From Shewanella sp. UCD-KL12 (lineage in GTDB: Bacteria > Pseudomonadota > Gammaproteobacteria > Enterobacterales > Shewanellaceae): a stretch of DNA of 64,000 nt. The stretch covers positions 62,001-126,000 of the forward strand of contig NZ_MPHJ01000006.1 of the NCBI RefSeq assembly GCF_001957125.1, in the 5' to 3' direction. Positions 1 through 9,232 of the stretch are shown in pieces (the stretch's first letter is position 1; every line of letters begins with the position of its first letter). The notes beneath the pieces were generated by a model that was not told the origin of the DNA, did no database searches, and saw only the letters and a program-made list of their open reading frames with translations. A program made the translations under genes and the position numbers.

Positions 1-1722
1 AATTTGATTGAAAATGAAAAGGGCCTGAAGTCGCAATTATTAAAGCAACTTAGCCACTTTCACCTCGGAGAACTACACCGTATTCTTCATCAAAGTAAGC
101 CTGCTCAAGTACACTTAAAGCTGTACCGAGATGCAACTTATCAATTAGGAAACACCTACTTAATTGCTCATGCCGAAGCGACGCTAGGTAAGTACTATAA
201 CAAGCAAGACCAGCTGTCTTTAGCTTTACAACATTATGGCGAAGCACTACGACTTTCCAATCAATTGGAGAAACCGCTGCTAAAAGCTGATATGCAATTA
301 CAACTTGCCCGCGTTTATCGTGACCTTGAGTCGTGGGAGGAAGCACTTCAATATGCCCATGAAGCTGACAAAGGTTTTAAAGCGCTAAATTTAGATAGAT
401 TGCGTTCTCATTGCATGACTGTAATGGCCATGGTTCATGCGAATCAGGGACTCTGGAATCAAGCAATTGATTATTACCTTAACGCTCAACAGCTCGATTA
501 CAATGATCAGAACTTCCTAGCTCAAGCGCTCAATTATCATAACTTGGGTGAAGCCCACTTTAAAAATGGTAATAGCAAAACTGCTTTTGAGTTCCTATTT
601 AAATCCAATGCCATTTTTCACTCAAGAAACAGCAAGCATTACCTTGTCTATAACGACCTCTTAATTGCCGAAGTAGCAGTTGCACAGAAGGACTGGCCAT
701 TAGCAGATAAGCACAGTGCATTAGCCCTAGAAAATGCTGAAAACCTACAACTTCTGGATGTTCAAATTGAGGCTCTGCAATATCAAGCAGAGATAAAAAA
801 AGGGCTTAAACAGTACGAAGAGGCCTTCAGTATTTTAGATAAACTGCTCACCTTAAGTTTATCCACTCCGCAAAAGGCCGATGATAAAGTTAACAACACA
901 GCGTCAATATTAGCCGAGCAAAAGCTAAAACTTGAGATAACCAATTTACTAGAGAAACAAGACACCTTAAATTTTCAGCTGGGTCGCTCTAGAGTTATTT
1001 TAATTACCGCCATTATTTTTCTGTTACTCGTGTCACTCGTGAGTATCAACCAATGGCGAAGAAAAAATGCCTTAGCCTTAAACTTAACTATAGCTAATCA
1101 AGACAAGCTCATTGAACCCGTTAGTCGCTTACCTGGATATAGAGGATTTATTGATGAGCTAAACGCTAGCCATAACCCTCCAAGCGCCGTAGCCCTTGTT
1201 TCTTTAACCGGACAATTAAATGCTGACCTCGCTCAAGGGATTCAATGTAATAGCAATATGAACCAGCTACAACTCGAAGCCCTTAAGTCTTGTACTTCAG
1301 GTAATGCCTACTTAATAAGGCCAGGGTTATTTATCCTCACCTTAATAGAACAGATCACCGGTGAAGCATTACTCAGTCAGTGCCGCGAAGCCATCGACCG
1401 TGATTATGGTGATACGCAGCTACATATAGGGCTGTTGCCATTGCCACTCTTGATGGACCCTGAGATACGGCTCTCTACTGAGGTCCATTATGGCGCCGCA
1501 CAATTAACCTTAGCTGCAGCAATGAGCCTTGGCGACGATAAAGATTATTACGTCTCAATTAAAGCGCTAAATTTTGCCCCCTCCGCAATATTTTCAACGC
1601 CTTTATATCTACACCTTGAAAAGGGAATTGTAAGAGGCTTACTTAAGGTTGAAACAAACGGCGTTAAAGATGAAATTCAATGGCCAAGATGGAAGAGCCA
1701 TGAAAATATCGAGATTTCATGA
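1..1722 (+). CDS. TPR membrane protein with degenerate GGDEF-like C-terminus (5' partial)
   Basis: The frame is open to the left edge. The only in-window start before residue 97 is a TTG at base 4 without a visible ribosome site, so the true start is probably upstream. Residues 35-280 form helical TPR-like repeats, followed by a short coiled coil (300-325) and one membrane segment (about 331-348). The last 200 residues keep faint GGDEF-fold landmarks: LPGYRGFIDEL where active enzymes have LPNRxxF, and HIGLLPL near the usual SIG strand. No GG(D/E)EF signature is present. Inference: a membrane sensor or scaffold whose cyclase-like domain is inactive. It lies just upstream of an active-type diguanylate cyclase, a possible partner. 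It could instead be an unrelated TPR protein; the GGDEF ancestry needs a profile search. Confidence 0.6.
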   Translation, partial: NLIENEKGLKSQLLKQLSHFHLGELHRILHQSKPAQVHLKLYRDATYQLGNTYLIAHAEATLGKYYNKQDQLSLALQHYGEALRLSNQLEKPLLKADMQLQLARVYRDLESWEEALQYAHEADKGFKALNLDRLRSHCMTVMAMVHANQGLWNQAIDYYLNAQQLDYNDQNFLAQALNYHNLGEAHFKNGNSKTAFEFLFKSNAIFHSRNSKHYLVYNDLLIAEVAVAQKDWPLADKHSALALENAENLQLLDVQIEALQYQAEIKKGLKQYEEAFSILDKLLTLSLSTPQKADDKVNNTASILAEQKLKLEITNLLEKQDTLNFQLGRSRVILITAIIFLLLVSLVSINQWRRKNALALNLTIANQDKLIEPVSRLPGYRGFIDELNASHNPPSAVALVSLTGQLNADLAQGIQCNSNMNQLQLEALKSCTSGNAYLIRPGLFILTLIEQITGEALLSQCREAIDRDYGDTQLHIGLLPLPLLMDPEIRLSTEVHYGAAQLTLAAAMSLGDDKDYYVSIKALNFAPSAIFSTPLYLHLEKGIVRGLLKVETNGVKDEIQWPRWKSHENIEIS

Positions 1723-1857
1723 TTAACATCTGCAATATCCTCAATAAATAGGATTTTATGTGAAATGAGATTTGCACTCCAAAGGGATTGCTATAACATT
1801 AGATGTACTAAGTGCATTTGATATTTTACTTTGCCTTGAAGAAGTAGGACACGGTTA

Positions 1858-3414
1858 ATGAAGGATTCGATGGCAAACAGCTCGCAACTCAATTTATTAA
1901 AGCAAAAACTGCATTCAGCGAGAGTAGCGCTTGAGAGCATGAATGATGACAAAAATGATAAACTGCAAACACTACTGCAGTTCATTGCTCATCTCAGTCT
2001 TGCCTGTAAAGGGCAAAATATCGAGCTCGATAATAAGCTGGCCAAATTAAGACATCAGTTTACCAATTTTGAAAGTATTGATGATGCATTGCCTGAGTTA
2101 GTTGAGGTTGAACAACTTCTAAAACAGCAGTATAACCATGTCATGGTTCAGCTAGAAGATAGCAGAGCTAGCCTTTCCCGTGTAATAAGACAAATTCAAA
2201 GAGTTGATTCCGCTCCTGAGCAAGTGCGAAAGGAGATCAACTATTTCAAGAAAGATCTTTCTAAACCTTTCCACACCTTTTGGGACTATATTCCCAAAGT
2301 AGAAAAGCTCGTTGGCTTTTACGAAAGTATCCTAGAGGAGCAACTTTCTCAGGGTGACAAACTCGTCGTTCTCCCTAAACATCGACAGCTCGCCCATGAG
2401 TTAGCCCAGATGATCTCTGAAATCGAATTCAGAAAAGATCAACGTGACAGAATTCTCGTCATAAAAGAGGGGCTGTCTGATGATATCGAAATCGACAACC
2501 TTATCGATGCATACCAAACTGTGCTCTCACTGCTGCTAGACAATATCGCAAGAGAAAAATCAGCTTCACAAGAGTTTCTCTTTGCACTAAATGATGCTCT
2601 ATCTGCAGTTAGAGAGGTCGTCAGCGACTCTTATAACAATAATCATCGTAGCTTCCAGCTTAAAAAACAGCTCAATAGAGAGATAAATAACAGTGTCGAT
2701 AACGTGGGTGAAGCAATAATAGATATTGACGATATCCATAGCCTTAAATCTCAGGTGACAGAACAACTTGCTTCAATACGTGCCGCTTTAGGTCGAAAAG
2801 AAGCCCTTGAAGAGCGTGAACAAGCGATATTGCGTAAATCAATGGAAACCATGCGTGAAGAGTTAAACTCCCTTAGTAAAGAGGCTGATACCTATAAAGA
2901 ACGCCTATTTGAACAGCAAAAGCTCAACCTGCTTGATACCTTAACTCAACTGCCTAATAGAGCTGCACTTGAAGAGAGAATGGAGCAGGAATTTAGAAAT
3001 TTTCAGCGCCATAAACAACCTTTATGGGTTGCTGTTGCAGATATTGATCACTTTAAAAATATCAACGACAGTTTTGGTCATAGCACCGGCGATAAAACAC
3101 TCCAAGTGATTGCCATGGCACTCAAGAACTCCCTGAGAGACACTGAATTTGTGGCACGTTATGGTGGGGAGGAATTTGTATTAATTATCCCTGATGTAAA
3201 TGCAACTGATATTGACCAACTTTTAAACAGAGTAAGAGAAAAAGTAAAAAGTATCCCCTTTAAGTTTAAAAATCAGAGAATTACAGTTACAGTATCTATA
3301 GGTGCAGCACAAATTATCAATAACGAGCTCATTAACGAAACTTTTGACCGAGCTGACGCTGCCCTTTATCGTGCAAAACATGAAAGCAGAGACAGAGTTA
3401 TCATTGACGTGTAG
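1858..3414 (+). CDS. GGDEF diguanylate cyclase with long coiled-coil N-terminus
   Basis: Predicted to make cyclic di-GMP from two GTP. Residues 1-350 are charged and largely helical, with no membrane segment or signal peptide, so the protein is probably cytosolic. The GGDEF domain fills about 355-518, with LPNRAALEER at its start, DIDHFKNIND for the metal/substrate site and RYGGEEF at 434-440, an active signature. The product-inhibition site (RxxD) reads R427-D-T-E430, so its last acid is Glu and feedback inhibition may be weak. Two ATGs, at 1858 and 1870, are possible; an AGGA about nine bases before the first favours 1858. It lies between the TPR protein and ppnN, all on the same strand. 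Confidence 0.88.
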   Translation: MKDSMANSSQLNLLKQKLHSARVALESMNDDKNDKLQTLLQFIAHLSLACKGQNIELDNKLAKLRHQFTNFESIDDALPELVEVEQLLKQQYNHVMVQLEDSRASLSRVIRQIQRVDSAPEQVRKEINYFKKDLSKPFHTFWDYIPKVEKLVGFYESILEEQLSQGDKLVVLPKHRQLAHELAQMISEIEFRKDQRDRILVIKEGLSDDIEIDNLIDAYQTVLSLLLDNIAREKSASQEFLFALNDALSAVREVVSDSYNNNHRSFQLKKQLNREINNSVDNVGEAIIDIDDIHSLKSQVTEQLASIRAALGRKEALEEREQAILRKSMETMREELNSLSKEADTYKERLFEQQKLNLLDTLTQLPNRAALEERMEQEFRNFQRHKQPLWVAVADIDHFKNINDSFGHSTGDKTLQVIAMALKNSLRDTEFVARYGGEEFVLIIPDVNATDIDQLLNRVREKVKSIPFKFKNQRITVTVSIGAAQIINNELINETFDRADAALYRAKHESRDRVIIDV

Positions 3415-3450
3415 CCTATACCTGTAACACTCTTATATCTATCGATAGGC

Positions 3451-3470
3451 GGCATCGATTTATTGATGCC
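3451..3470. other. Small hairpin between the cyclase and ppnN
   Basis: GGCATC and GATGCC are separated by eight bases. No T-run follows, so it may be a weak attenuator or nothing functional. Confidence 0.3.
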
Positions 3471-3514
3471 AAGCAAGCACATCATTGCACTCCAGTCACA
3501 GCTAAGGAGTTTAT

Positions 3515-4867
3515 ATGATTGTAAAAGTCAGCCCTAAAGGAAGCATGGATCAGCTTTCGCAACTTGAAGTCGACCGTCTGAAACAAAGTTCAAAAAGTGA
3601 ACTTTACCAACTTTACCGCAGCTGCTCCCTCGCAGTACTGGCCTCAGGGCTTCAAAGTGATAATGCGGAAAACCTTTTCGAACAATTCACTGATTTTAAT
3701 ATTAAAGTACTACGCCGCGAGCGAGGCATTAAGATTGAACTCTCCAATCCACCAGAAGCCGCTTTTGTTGACGGAAAAATAATTCGTGGCCTTCAGGAAC
3801 ACCTTTTCGCAGTGCTAAGAGATATCGTCTACATCAGTGATAAATACGATAATCTCAAACATATTAACCTGACAAACTCGAGCCATATCACCAATGTCGT
3901 CTTCGATATATTACGTAATGGTCATGTGATCCCCCTTGAAGAGCCTTGTATTGTTGTCTGTTGGGGCGGCCACAGTATTAACAGTACTGAGTATCAATAT
4001 ACTCGAGAAGTAGGCTATGAATTGGGACTAAGAGAGCTCAATATCTGTACCGGTTGTGGGCCCGGCGCGATGGAAGGCCCAATGAAAGGTGCCACTATAG
4101 GTCATGCTAAACAACGTATCAGCCAAGCTCGATATATTGGTTTGACTGAGCCCAGTATTATTGCTGCTGAGCCGCCAAACCAGATAGTCAACGAGCTTGT
4201 TATTCTGCCTGATATTGAAAAACGTTTAGAAGCCTTTGTACGCTTAGGCCATGGTATTGTTATTTTCCCAGGTGGTGCAGGCACGGCAGAGGAGCTGCTC
4301 TACCTATTAGGGATATTACTCAATAAAGAAAATGAAGCGATCCCCTTTCCTCTCGTCTTAACAGGGCCTAAGGAGAGTGCTGAATACTTTACAAAAATCG
4401 ATGAGTTTATTGGTGCTACTTTAGGCCAAGAAGCTCAAGATAAGTATGAAATTATCATCGACGACCCAGTTCGCGTCGCTCGAGTCATGAGCCATGGCAT
4501 CGATGTGATCAAGGACTACCGGAAGACAACAGGTGATTCTTATCAATATAACTGGTCATTGAAAATCGAACCTGAATTTCAACTGCCTTTTAATCCAACA
4601 CATGAGATGATGAGTAGTCTCAATTTACATTTTCAGGACAACAAAGCCGAGCTTGCTGCTAACTTGCGTAAAGCCTTCTCAGGAATTGTTGCTGGCAATG
4701 TAAAAATGGAAACAATCAAAAGCGTAAAGCAACATGGGCCATTTGAGATTAAGGGAGACCCTGATTTGATGGCTATGATGGATAAGCTCTTAAGTGCTTT
4801 TGTTAAACAACAAAGAATGAAGTTACCAGGCAGTGAATATACGCCCTGTTATAAAATAGACAATTAA
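3515..4867 (+). CDS. ppnN: Pyrimidine/purine nucleotide 5'-monophosphate nucleosidase
   Basis: Homologue of E. coli PpnN (YgdH), which cleaves nucleoside monophosphates to base and ribose 5-phosphate, and is a (p)ppGpp-binding enzyme in E. coli. The 450 residues match the family (454 in E. coli). The lysine-decarboxylase-like/LOG core carries PGGAGTAEE at 252-260, the phosphoribosyl-binding motif, preceded by [16 protein letters not shown]. The family-specific N- and C-terminal domains are both present. The start is set by TAAGGAG six bases before the ATG. A hairpin follows the stop, then xni. Cytosolic nucleotide salvage. Confidence 0.95.
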   Translation: MIVKVSPKGSMDQLSQLEVDRLKQSSKSELYQLYRSCSLAVLASGLQSDNAENLFEQFTDFNIKVLRRERGIKIELSNPPEAAFVDGKIIRGLQEHLFAVLRDIVYISDKYDNLKHINLTNSSHITNVVFDILRNGHVIPLEEPCIVVCWGGHSINSTEYQYTREVGYELGLRELNICTGCGPGAMEGPMKGATIGHAKQRISQARYIGLTEPSIIAAEPPNQIVNELVILPDIEKRLEAFVRLGHGIVIFPGGAGTAEELLYLLGILLNKENEAIPFPLVLTGPKESAEYFTKIDEFIGATLGQEAQDKYEIIIDDPVRVARVMSHGIDVIKDYRKTTGDSYQYNWSLKIEPEFQLPFNPTHEMMSSLNLHFQDNKAELAANLRKAFSGIVAGNVKMETIKSVKQHGPFEIKGDPDLMAMMDKLLSAFVKQQRMKLPGSEYTPCYKIDN

Positions 4868-4882
4868 GCTCAACCTTCTACT

Positions 4883-4909
4883 ATCAGAGACCCCTTGTTG
4901 GTCTCTGAT
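4883..4909 (+). terminator. Hairpin after ppnN
   Basis: Ten-base perfect stem ATCAGAGACC/GGTCTCTGAT with a seven-base loop, followed by a weak T-rich stretch (GGTCTTTC). It probably ends or attenuates the ppnN transcript before xni. Confidence 0.6.
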
Positions 4910-4955
4910 GGTCTTTCTATCACCATTACATAAAATTAAAAAAACAATAAACCTG

Positions 4956-5714
4956 ATGAACACATTTTTGATTATTGACGGCCTTAATTTGGTACGTCGT
5001 ATCCATGCAGCTCAGCCTAATGAAGATGATATTTCAGGGCTTGATGTGAGAGTCTCTTCGGCTTGTAAAAAACTACTGCAATACCATCAGCCGACTCACG
5101 CAGCAATTGTTTGGGATGGCGATGAGATCTCATGGCGAAAAACACTATTTGAAGATTATAAGAAGGGCCGTAAACCTATGCCCCAAGCGCTATCTCGCTA
5201 CCTACCAGAGCTTAAAATTAAACTCACTGAGATAGATATCAACTCACTTGATGCAGACTCTGAAGCCGACGATGTTATTGCTACACTGGCGACTAAACTG
5301 GCTATCAGTGGCGGCCAAGCTATCATAGTCTCAACCGACAAAGGCTTTACTCAACTCAATCACCCCAATATAAAAAGATGGGATCACTTCAATCAGTCAT
5401 ATCTCACTATTGAAGAGAGAGAGAGTAAGCTGGGTGTACAGCATTCTCAGTTTATTGATTACTTAGCCTTAGCTGGAGACAGTGGTAATAAAATCCCTGG
5501 CGTACCAGGAATAGGGCCAAAGTCAGCAATTGAACTGTTAAAGATATTTCGCTCCCTTGCCAATATATATAGCTCAATTGACAAGGTAGGTGCTAAGCAA
5601 GCAAAGAAGCTCGAGTCAGGTAAGCAGATGGCTCGCTTAAGCTACAAATTAGTGCAGCTACAAACGGATATGCCTCTTAAAGCAAATTTGAGTCAGTTTC
5701 GATTACCTGTGTAG
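4956..5714 (+). CDS. xni: Flap endonuclease Xni (exonuclease IX)
   Basis: Homologue of E. coli ExoIX/YgdG, a structure-specific 5' nuclease related to the polymerase I 5'-3' exonuclease domain. The start at 4956 gives 252 residues beginning MNTFLIIDGLNLVRR, close to the 251 of E. coli; the longer in-frame start at 4908 adds 16 residues with no family counterpart. Visible motifs are DSEADDVIATLA and STDKGFTQL in the nuclease core, and the DNA-binding helix-hairpin-helix GVPGIGPKSAIELL. No strong ribosome site is seen. It sits directly downstream of ppnN, as in relatives. Confidence 0.92.
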   Translation: MNTFLIIDGLNLVRRIHAAQPNEDDISGLDVRVSSACKKLLQYHQPTHAAIVWDGDEISWRKTLFEDYKKGRKPMPQALSRYLPELKIKLTEIDINSLDADSEADDVIATLATKLAISGGQAIIVSTDKGFTQLNHPNIKRWDHFNQSYLTIEERESKLGVQHSQFIDYLALAGDSGNKIPGVPGIGPKSAIELLKIFRSLANIYSSIDKVGAKQAKKLESGKQMARLSYKLVQLQTDMPLKANLSQFRLPV

Positions 5715-5850
5715 TTAAGTACTTTGACACAAAATGTAAACATTAAGTTGCCTTGTTAATATTTACCCTTGGGCGTTAATTGAGTATCTTATGTATCAAT
5801 GCTGATACAACTTATATACGTCCATTCAGTTTTCAAGGATTAAAACACAG

Positions 5851-6237
5851 ATGAAATCTAAAGTTCCTGTCATTATAGGCTCAATTTTTGCTGCTTATAC
5901 CGCTTTTGTCGCGGTAGTGGTTCTTGTTTATGAGCCAACCCCAGATGAGATGCACTGGGAAGATAGGCAGGTATTTAACAACTCAAAACTAGCAGATCTA
6001 ACCATAGGGCTTAACATATCGGATATAAAGCTACTGATGGGAAAAGCTGACTTCTCAGAGGCAAAAATCACTGGGGATGATGCACTTCAGGTGCTCTTTT
6101 ACCGTACTCACCATGCAAAATCAGATGGTGAAACAACCAGAGATGAATGTACCCCTCTTCTTTTTAAGAACCAAAAGCTTATTGCTTGGGGAGCTGATAC
6201 CTACGACCAATACTTATCAGCATCTATAGGGAGTTAA
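5851..6237 (+). CDS. DUF3192 family protein
   Basis: 128 residues with one N-terminal hydrophobic segment (about 7-27), so membrane-anchored or exported. The body carries the DUF3192 hallmarks: GLNISDIKLLMGKADFSE, then FYRTHHAKSDGETTRDECTPLLF and LIAWGAD. The domain resembles the BamE/SmpA fold in layout (inference). Function is unknown. Its end overlaps the convergent rimJ remnant by 14 bases. Confidence 0.8.
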   Translation: MKSKVPVIIGSIFAAYTAFVAVVVLVYEPTPDEMHWEDRQVFNNSKLADLTIGLNISDIKLLMGKADFSEAKITGDDALQVLFYRTHHAKSDGETTRDECTPLLFKNQKLIAWGADTYDQYLSASIGS

Positions 6238-6803
6238 CCTTAGCGGTTAACACATGGTCTTGCCATTTCCCTGCAATCTTTAAGTAAGATTTGGCAACGC
6301 CCTCTTTTTCAAACCCAAGCGTTTGTAACAACTTACCGCTTCGCGTTTTTGCAGGCATATAGTTCGCCATGATTCGATGCAGCTTTAACTCATCAAACAT
6401 ATAATCGATTCCAGCGTGTAATATCTCATGCATCAAGCCCTGCCCCTGATACTTTTCAGCAACAGAGTAACCTAAATGACATGCCTGAAAAGGCCCCCTA
6501 ACAATATTAGTAAAGTTGCACACTCCAATAATCTCAGCAAAATCAGGATCATCATTTATCGGTAGGGCCACAAAGTGTACCGCATCACCTTGAACAAACT
6601 GCTCATTACTCGCTTGCAAGCGTTTCCTCATGGAAGACTCAGTAAAGTATTCACTCTCTTACGGGCTCCCATGGAGAAAGGTGTTCACTGTTCGAGAGAT
6701 AATAATCCTGTAGGCGTTGATAATCATAATGCTGCAACAGGGTGATCAAGCATCTCTTAGTGCGTATTTGAGGTACTTTCAAGTTCCGTAAGGTATTCCC
6801 CAT
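6224..6803 (-). pseudogene. rimJ: rimJ, ribosomal-protein S5 alanine N-acetyltransferase, frameshifted
   Basis: GNAT acetyltransferase. The C-terminal 135 codons (from 6631) match RimJ closely, with the acetyl-CoA loop GYSVAEKYQGQGLMHE, HRIMANYMP and LGFEKEGVAKSYL. The missing N-terminus lies upstream in another frame. From an ATG at 6803, six bases after the ygfF-like stop, 50 codons read MGNTLRNLKVPQIRTKR...LQDYYLSN...PWEPVRE and then meet TGA at 6653-6651. RimJ homology continues without a gap in the other frame (SEYFTESSMRKRL). Loss of two bases in the AGAGAG tract near 6655 explains it. Either a recent mutation or a sequencing error. A shortened protein from the ATG at 6631 is possible but would lack part of the fold. 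Confidence 0.85.
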
Positions 6804-6808
6804 ATCTA

Positions 6809-7555
6809 TTATTTACCGCCAGCAAGGTCAATAAAGCTGCCTGTCACATAAGAAGCTTCATCAGATAGCAGCCAAGCGATTGCTGCTGCAACCTCCTCAG
6901 GCTCCCCGCCTCGCCCCATGGGGATAGTTGGCGCTAAACGTTTGACTCTTTCAGGCTCTCCACCATCGGCATGCATTGAGGTGTTAATAAAACCAGGTCT
7001 AACACCATTCACCCGAATGCTGTCATTGGCAACCTCAATAGATAAACCTGTAGTTAGCGTATCAACCGCCCCTTTTGATGCTGCATAATCGACATATTCT
7101 CCCGGAGCCCCCACTCTAGACGCAGCAGATGACACATTGACGATAGCCCCTCCATAGCCCCCAGAGTTAATCGACATTCGTCTCACCGCCTCACGGCAAC
7201 ATAAGAAGTAACTCGTGACATTGGTGGTTAAGACTTTATTGATACGCTCAGCTGTCATATCAACCACTTTCATTTGTGGTTTTAATATTCCCGCATTATT
7301 CACTAAAGCCGTGATACGCCCAAGCCCCTTATCTAAGTCATCAAACATGCCAATAACTTGCTTCTCACTCGAAACATCAGCCTGCAGCGCGATGGCTTCG
7401 AAGCCTGAGTCTTGTAACTCCTTCACGAGGCTCTCAGCAGCAGCCTGATTTTGCTTGTAATTTACAGCAACGGCATAACCATGATTTGCCAAGTATCGCG
7501 CTGTTGCAGCGCCTATGCCACGACCACCACCAGTGACTAAAGCTACTTTTTTCAT
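6809..7555 (-). CDS. ygfF: SDR-family NAD(P)-dependent oxidoreductase (YgfF-like)
   Basis: Short-chain dehydrogenase, 248 residues, very like E. coli YgfF through most of its length. Cofactor motif TGGGRGIG at 8-15, NNAG at 86-89, catalytic Ser in NVSSAAS (142/143), Y157 and K161 (YAASK), and a C-terminal SYVTGSFIDLAGGK. The asparagine after VAVNY suggests NADP but does not prove it; the substrate is unknown. A good ribosome site (AAGGAG) precedes the ATG. It is the fourth of five minus-strand genes (marC-like, methyltransferase-like, ABM, this, rimJ) that may be one transcript. Confidence 0.88.
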   Translation of the reverse strand: MKKVALVTGGGRGIGAATARYLANHGYAVAVNYKQNQAAAESLVKELQDSGFEAIALQADVSSEKQVIGMFDDLDKGLGRITALVNNAGILKPQMKVVDMTAERINKVLTTNVTSYFLCCREAVRRMSINSGGYGGAIVNVSSAASRVGAPGEYVDYAASKGAVDTLTTGLSIEVANDSIRVNGVRPGFINTSMHADGGEPERVKRLAPTIPMGRGGEPEEVAAAIAWLLSDEASYVTGSFIDLAGGK

Positions 7556-7635
7556 ATTTACTCCTTAGAGATCACAGTAAAGTCGAGATGAAAACCTCTC
7601 AATAAATGAAGCTGCCCCCCAAACTCGGGACACAA

Positions 7636-7926
7636 TCAAAACACTGACTGATAGTGTTCAACATCGGGAAAAGGGTCATAGAAATGATGCAGTAATGCAC
7701 GCCACTCTTGGTACTCTGGTGATTTTCTAAAACCCTGGGTATGATCTTCAATAGACTGCCAATTTACGAGTAAGATATAGCGATTATCCCTCTCAACACA
7801 TTTTTGGAGTTGATGAGAAAGGTAACCATCCATACTTGAAATAATCGATTGAGCTTGCTCAAAAGCGACTTCAAACGCCTTACTTTGCCCATGCCTCACA
7901 TTTAAGATTGCAACTTCCAATATCAT
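7636..7926 (-). CDS. Antibiotic biosynthesis monooxygenase (ABM) domain protein
   Basis: 96-residue single-domain protein of the dimeric ferredoxin-like ABM fold: MILEVAILNVRHGQ, a central SMDGYLSHQLQ strand-turn, YILLVNWQSIEDHTQGF and a C-terminal aromatic HFYDPFP segment. Members range from quinol monooxygenases to haem-degrading enzymes and many uncharacterised proteins. Nothing here fixes the reaction. It lies between the ygfF-like dehydrogenase and the methyltransferase-like gene in the same direction. Confidence 0.75.
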   Translation of the reverse strand: MILEVAILNVRHGQSKAFEVAFEQAQSIISSMDGYLSHQLQKCVERDNRYILLVNWQSIEDHTQGFRKSPEYQEWRALLHHFYDPFPDVEHYQSVF

Positions 7927-7988
7927 ATTAATATTCCATACTTATTATGCGAAAGCAGAGCCAGCTGTTTACCTAAAACTAGAATCAG

Positions 7989-8453
7989 CTATATCCAACG
8001 CCTAACTCGCTGTAGATACTCCCGATACTCATCACCAAACTTTGCCGTTAAATAACGCTCTTCAGGCCGGATTGCTAAACAGTAAACAACTATGCAAGAT
8101 GGCAGAGCACTAAGCAATAACCAGATATGGCTGAAAAATAATCCTAAGCCGATAGTCACTGTGCAAAAAGCCAAATAGATGGGGTTTCTTGAATAAGCGT
8201 AGAGGCCAGAGGTTATAATTGATGAAGTCGGCTTCCACGGCTCAATATTGGTTTTTACTCGCCTAAACTGTATGGCTAAATACAGTAAGGTCGCTATCCC
8301 CGCAATGATTAATCCTCCCCCCAAAACAACAATCAACCTTGGTAGTACCATATTAAGTGGCAGCAACAGTTCAATGGCGACAGCAAGCAACATAAAGCTA
8401 ATAAAAATTAATGGTGGAGGTACACGCACTCCAGCACCTTTGTCATCGTTCAT
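7989..8453 (-). CDS. Isoprenylcysteine-methyltransferase-like membrane protein
   Basis: 154 residues with about four membrane segments. The C-terminal half carries the ICMT/PEMT-type motif: GLYAYSRNPIYLAF (SAM-binding region) followed by RPEERYLTAKFGDEYREYLQRVRRW. Bacterial members are mostly uncharacterised, possibly lipid or small-molecule methyltransferases. Downstream of the MarC-like gene by 31 bases on the same strand. Confidence 0.75.
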   Translation of the reverse strand: MNDDKGAGVRVPPPLIFISFMLLAVAIELLLPLNMVLPRLIVVLGGGLIIAGIATLLYLAIQFRRVKTNIEPWKPTSSIITSGLYAYSRNPIYLAFCTVTIGLGLFFSHIWLLLSALPSCIVVYCLAIRPEERYLTAKFGDEYREYLQRVRRWI

Positions 8454-8484
8454 TTTAATGTCCTAATTTTAGTCGACCGAAGCG

Positions 8485-9147
8485 TTACAGGTTAAAAGCG
8501 CCCTTTATGCCTTCAACTGCCATCTGAGTACCAATAACGGCTAAAATCAGCCCCATCATACGAGTAATAGCCCCTAAAGCGGCACTACCTAAAAAGCCCA
8601 CTAACTTTCCACCAGAAATAAAGAACCCGTAAGTAATGGCACAAAGCAGACCAAAAGCCCCGATAGTAATTAGCATCTCCTCTATGCCTCCGCCTGCTGA
8701 AAAACTCATCGCCGTCGCTATCGTCCCAGGGCCTGCAAGAATAGGGAGGGCTAAAGGGGACACGGCAATGCTCAATGCCGCTTCACGGGCCAATGCTTTA
8801 TCGGTGGCATTTTGTTTGCTTTCAGCCAATTGCTGATGATCGGGATGGTGCACACTTGAGTTGTTACCTTGAAGCATATGAAAGCCAATCAAGAAAACCA
8901 ATAGGCCACCAGTGATCCTGAATGCTGACAATGAGATACCAAACAAAGTAAAAATATACTGCCCCGTTAACGAGAATAACGTGATGATAATAAACGCCAA
9001 CAGCAAGGCTCGAAATGCGATAGCTTTGGTGGTTGCTTCATCCTCTTCTGAGGTCAAGCCTAAAAAAATCGGTACGTTCGCAATAGGGTTCATAATGGCA
9101 AAGAACCCCATAAAAACTGTGCCCATGTGTAGCCAGAGTCCATCCAT
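8485..9147 (-). CDS. MarC family inner-membrane protein
   Basis: 220 residues and six predicted membrane helices, matching the MarC/NAAT family (E. coli YchE, 215). Typical features are GFFAIMNPIANVPIF near the N-terminus, SPLALPILAGPGTIATA in the middle, and GAITRMMGLILAVIGTQM at the end. Family members were once annotated as antibiotic-resistance or amino-acid transporters; the true role is unsettled. AAGGAG precedes the ATG. It heads the minus-strand group running to rimJ. Confidence 0.85.
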   Translation of the reverse strand: MDGLWLHMGTVFMGFFAIMNPIANVPIFLGLTSEEDEATTKAIAFRALLLAFIIITLFSLTGQYIFTLFGISLSAFRITGGLLVFLIGFHMLQGNNSSVHHPDHQQLAESKQNATDKALAREAALSIAVSPLALPILAGPGTIATAMSFSAGGGIEEMLITIGAFGLLCAITYGFFISGGKLVGFLGSAALGAITRMMGLILAVIGTQMAVEGIKGAFNL

Positions 9148-9173
9148 ATATCTATCTCCTTAAGGTTTTTGGC

Positions 9174-9200
9174 AAAAAGCCGAGTCAAAACTCGGCTTTT
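9174..9200 (-). terminator. Terminator of the S9 peptidase gene
   Basis: AAAAGCCGAG and CTCGGCTTTT are separated by six bases, downstream of the peptidase stop on the minus strand. A-run and T-run flank both sides, so it may work in both directions. Confidence 0.8.
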
Positions 9201-9232
9201 ACTTTTGATCACGAAACAATATAGCAGGCTAA

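Noticed and set aside
6640..6660. Programmed frameshift in rimJ
   Set aside because: No known slippery heptamer or stimulating structure; a two-base loss in an AG tract is simpler.
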